Positions 30,568 through 32,587 of a stretch of 32,587 bases of DNA are shown one piece after another. Below the pieces are notes generated by a model. It had not been told where the DNA came from, made no database searches, and was given only the letters and a program-made list of their open reading frames with translations. A program made the translations under genes and the position numbers. Origin of the DNA: an uncultured Sutterella sp. (lineage in GTDB: Bacteria; Pseudomonadota; Gammaproteobacteria; Burkholderiales; Burkholderiaceae_F); contig CAAGAT010000073.1 of NCBI GenBank assembly GCA_900767875.1, positions 1 to 32,587 of the forward strand, given 5' to 3'. Numbering within the stretch: the first letter of the stretch is position 1; each line of letters starts with the position of its first letter.

Positions 30568-32226
30568 ATGCGTAGTGATCCGCTTACCAAAGGCATCAAT
30601 GCCGCTCCCCAACGCAGCCTTTTGAAGGCGCTCGGCCTGTGCGACGAAGAAATCGGCAAGCCGCTCATCGGCATCGTCAACTCCCAGAACGACATCGTTC
30701 CGGGGCACATGAACCTCGACAAGATCACCGAAGCGGTCAAGCAGGGTGTGGCCCTGGCCGGCGGTGTGCCGATCGTCTTTCCGGCCATCGCCGTGTGCGA
30801 CGGCCTGGCGATGGGCCACGTGGGCATGAAGTACTCTCTCGTCTCGCGCGAACTCATCTGCGACAGCACCGAAGCGATGGCCACGGCCCATCCCTTCGAC
30901 GGCCTCGTGTTTGTGGCCGCCTGCGACAAGAACGTGCCGGGGCTTCTGATGGCCGCCGCGCGTCTGAACATTCCCTCGATCGTGATTTCGGGCGGCGCCA
31001 TGCTCGCCGGCCACCACGAAGGCTGCAAGGTCTCCTACTCGAACATCAGTGAGGCCGTGAGCCAATTCCGCACCGGCAAGATCACCCCGATTCAGTTCGA
31101 ACACCTCGAAAACAACGCCTGCCCGTCCTGCGGCTCGTGCTCGGGCATGTTCACGGCCAACTCGATGAACTGCCTCTCGGAAGTGCTGGGCATGGCGCTG
31201 CCCGGAAACGGCACGATTCCGGCCGTCTACTCGGCCCGCCTGCGCCTTGCCAAGCAAAGCGGCATGAAGGTGATGGAACTTGTGAAGAACAACCTGCTGC
31301 CGCGCGACATCATGACGCGCGAGGCCTTCCTCAACGCCCTGACGATCGACATGGCCCTGGGCTGCTCCACCAACTCCATGCTGCATCTGCCCGCCATCGC
31401 GCACGAATGCGGCATTGAGCTGGATCTATCCGTGGCCAACGAAATCAGCAAGAAGACCCCGAACCTGTGCCATCTGGCTCCCGCGGGCAACCACTACATC
31501 GAAGAGCTCGACGAAGCGGGCGGCATCCGCGCCGTCATGGCCGAGGTGGCCAAGCTCGGCGTGCTGCACCTCGATTGCAAGACCGTCACGGGCAAGAGCG
31601 TGGGCGAAAACATCGCCGGCGCCCAGATTCTGGATACGGAAATCATTCACACGGTCGAAAAGCCGATTTCGCCCGAAGGCGGCATTGCCGTTTTGAAGGG
31701 CAACCTCGCCCCGGACGGCTCGGTCGTCAAGCGCTCGGCCGTGGCCGCCGAAATGATGGTGCACTCGGGCAAGGCGCGCGTGTTTGACTGCGAAGAGGAC
31801 GCCCTGACGGCCATCTACGGCGGTCAGATCCACGCCGGCGAAGTCGTCGTCATCCGCTACGAAGGCCCCAAGGGCGGCCCGGGCATGCGCGAAATGCTCA
31901 ACCCGACCTCGGCCATCATGGGCTCGGGTCTGGGCTCCTGCGTGGCCCTCATCACCGATGGGCGCTTCTCGGGCGCCACGCGCGGGGCGGCCATCGGCCA
32001 CGTCTCGCCCGAAGCGGCCGTGGGCGGCCCGATCGCCCTCGTTGAAGAAGGCGACATCATCACGATCGACATCCCCAACAACGCCATCAGCGTCGATGTC
32101 TCCGATGAGGAAATGGCCCGCCGCCGCGCGCAGTGGAAGCCCCGTCAACCGCGCGTGACGACCGGGTACCTCGCCCGTTACGCCAAGCTCGTGAGCTCGG
32201 GCATGAAGGGCGCCGTGCTGAGCTAA
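30568..32226 (+). CDS. ilvD: Dihydroxy-acid dehydratase
   Basis: Dehydrates dihydroxy-isovalerate and dihydroxy-methylvalerate in valine, leucine and isoleucine synthesis. The 552-residue protein carries Fe-S ligand motifs AACDKNVPG (Cys119) and NACPSCGSCSGMFTANSM (Cys185, 188, 191), and the C-terminal GLGSCVALITDGRFSGATRG. The N-terminal NDIVPGH resembles the NSFTQFVPGH of E. coli IlvD, lacking the third Cys of the oxygen-stable [2Fe-2S] class. It is shorter than E. coli IlvD (616). ATG at 30568 with AGGA upstream matches the family start; longer readings add unconserved sequence. Cluster type is inference. Confidence 0.94.
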   Translation: MRSDPLTKGINAAPQRSLLKALGLCDEEIGKPLIGIVNSQNDIVPGHMNLDKITEAVKQGVALAGGVPIVFPAIAVCDGLAMGHVGMKYSLVSRELICDSTEAMATAHPFDGLVFVAACDKNVPGLLMAAARLNIPSIVISGGAMLAGHHEGCKVSYSNISEAVSQFRTGKITPIQFEHLENNACPSCGSCSGMFTANSMNCLSEVLGMALPGNGTIPAVYSARLRLAKQSGMKVMELVKNNLLPRDIMTREAFLNALTIDMALGCSTNSMLHLPAIAHECGIELDLSVANEISKKTPNLCHLAPAGNHYIEELDEAGGIRAVMAEVAKLGVLHLDCKTVTGKSVGENIAGAQILDTEIIHTVEKPISPEGGIAVLKGNLAPDGSVVKRSAVAAEMMVHSGKARVFDCEEDALTAIYGGQIHAGEVVVIRYEGPKGGPGMREMLNPTSAIMGSGLGSCVALITDGRFSGATRGAAIGHVSPEAAVGGPIALVEEGDIITIDIPNNAISVDVSDEEMARRRAQWKPRQPRVTTGYLARYAKLVSSGMKGAVLS

Positions 32227-32248
32227 TCGCCTCGCTTTCTTTTGACCA

Positions 32249-32290
32249 AAAGGCCTTGTGCGGCAAACGCTGCGCAAGGCCTTTCGTTTT
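32249..32290 (+). terminator. Terminator of ilvD
   Basis: AAAGGCCTTGTGC (32249-32261) pairs with GCGCAAGGCCTTT (32272-32284) with one wobble pair, followed by CGTTTT. It lies 22 bases past the ilvD stop. Confidence 0.85.
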
Positions 32291-32360
32291 GGGCAAAAGA
32301 ACCGGCCAGGGCGGGCCCTGTCGTTTGGCTCGGTGGGATTTACAGAAATAGGCCGTAAAG

Positions 32361-32407
32361 CCCTCGACTTCAGTCGAGGGATATAAGACCATCGTGCGGC
32401 GCACGAT
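32361..32407 (+). repeat. Tandem hairpins at the left end of a TnpB element
   Basis: Two hairpins follow one another: CCCTCGACT/AGTCGAGGG with a two-base loop (32361-32380) and ATCGTGC/GCACGAT with a three-base loop (32391-32407). They lie 54-100 bases before the tnpB start. Subterminal hairpins of this kind mark IS200/IS605-family ends, recognised as single-stranded DNA. The exact left boundary, somewhere in 32291-32360, cannot be fixed. Confidence 0.6.
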
Positions 32408-32461
32408 AAGATGACGGCGAAACCTCGCCAACATTCAAATTTCAGGCAATATAGGCAGACC

Positions 32462-32587
32462 ATGAAACTGCTCTGCGACTTCAAGTACGAACTCTTAACG
32501 ACGGACGAACAGCGTTCGGCACTGAGCCGAACCGCCGGTTGCCGTCGTTTTGTGTTCAACAAAGCGCCTGAGCTGCAGAACAAGCGC
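32462..32587 (+). CDS. tnpB: TnpB (IS200/IS605-type OrfB), N-terminal part
   Basis: The first 42 codons of a TnpB RNA-guided nuclease/transposon accessory protein; the rest is beyond the window. The sequence YELLTTDEQRSALSRTAGC followed by RRFVFNKAPELQNKR is the characteristic TnpB opening, with the usual NKAL written NKAP. No TnpA (Y1 transposase) is present on the visible side, so it may be an IS1341-type solo tnpB or tnpA may lie elsewhere. ATG at 32462 is preceded by GGCAGA, a weak site. Confidence 0.8.
   Translation, partial: MKLLCDFKYELLTTDEQRSALSRTAGCRRFVFNKAPELQNKR

Noticed and set aside
30338..30625. Possible leader peptide upstream of ilvD
   Set aside because: The frame runs past the ilvD start, is not rich in Ile, Leu or Val, and has no attenuator-terminator after it.
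1..32587. CRISPR arrays, rRNA genes, known riboswitches or phage genes
   Set aside because: No regularly spaced repeats, rRNA segments, recognised riboswitch cores or phage proteins were seen on either strand.

Overview
The window looks like chromosome of a GC-rich betaproteobacterium, most likely a gut anaerobe or microaerophile of the Sutterellaceae/Burkholderiales kind. This rests on the rpmF-fabHDG-acpP-fabF order, a complete ccmABCDEFGHI (System I) cytochrome c maturation operon, Gram-negative tripartite export genes, and protein sequence character. No rRNA gene is present, so genus assignment is inference.

Layout. 1-1518: AT-richer flank and an intact-looking IS1595-family element (27-bp terminal inverted repeats at 276-302 and 1492-1518) sitting against the T-tract of the gltA terminator. 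1529-6604 (minus): acn-icd-gltA operon, the citrate-to-2-oxoglutarate arm of the TCA cycle. Aconitase is of the mitochondrial/Bacteroides type and citrate synthase of the Bacteroides/Clostridia type. Upstream of acn lie a near-consensus sigma-54 promoter, an NtrC-like site about 107 bases upstream of the predicted start, and a strong palindrome, suggesting nitrogen control of glutamate precursor supply. 7033-7359: only the last third or less of a DASS-type dicarboxylate transporter gene. 7498-7581 (minus): tRNA-Leu(TAA). 7660-14092 (plus): an envelope export operon: TolC-like outer membrane factor, HlyD-like adaptor, a double-length fused ABC-2 permease with no ABC ATPase gene, a DUF4143-like protein with a spoiled Walker A, and a small lipoprotein.

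14197-19264 (minus): fabF, acpP, fabG, fabD, fabH and rpmF. plsX, normally between rpmF and fabH, is absent and replaced by a roughly 400-base gap carrying a terminator. 19561-21724 (plus): an L-asparaginase-family gene and a divergent eIF2B/MtnA-fold protein lacking the family's catalytic Cys and Asp. 21781-22608 (minus): a periplasmic SIMPL-domain protein. 22787-30152 (minus): ccmA to ccmI, complete, indicating c-type cytochrome-based respiration. 30568-32226 (plus): ilvD. 32361-32587: left end and first 42 codons of a TnpB (IS200/IS605-type) element cut by the window edge.

Functional picture: mostly housekeeping (fatty acid synthesis, TCA/glutamate, branched-chain amino acids, cytochrome c assembly) interrupted by mobile elements and by an unusual export operon. 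The candidates most worth a second look are the sigma-54/NtrC-type control region of acn-icd-gltA, the ATPase-less exporter operon with its pseudo-ATPase, and the catalytically degenerate eIF2B-like protein.
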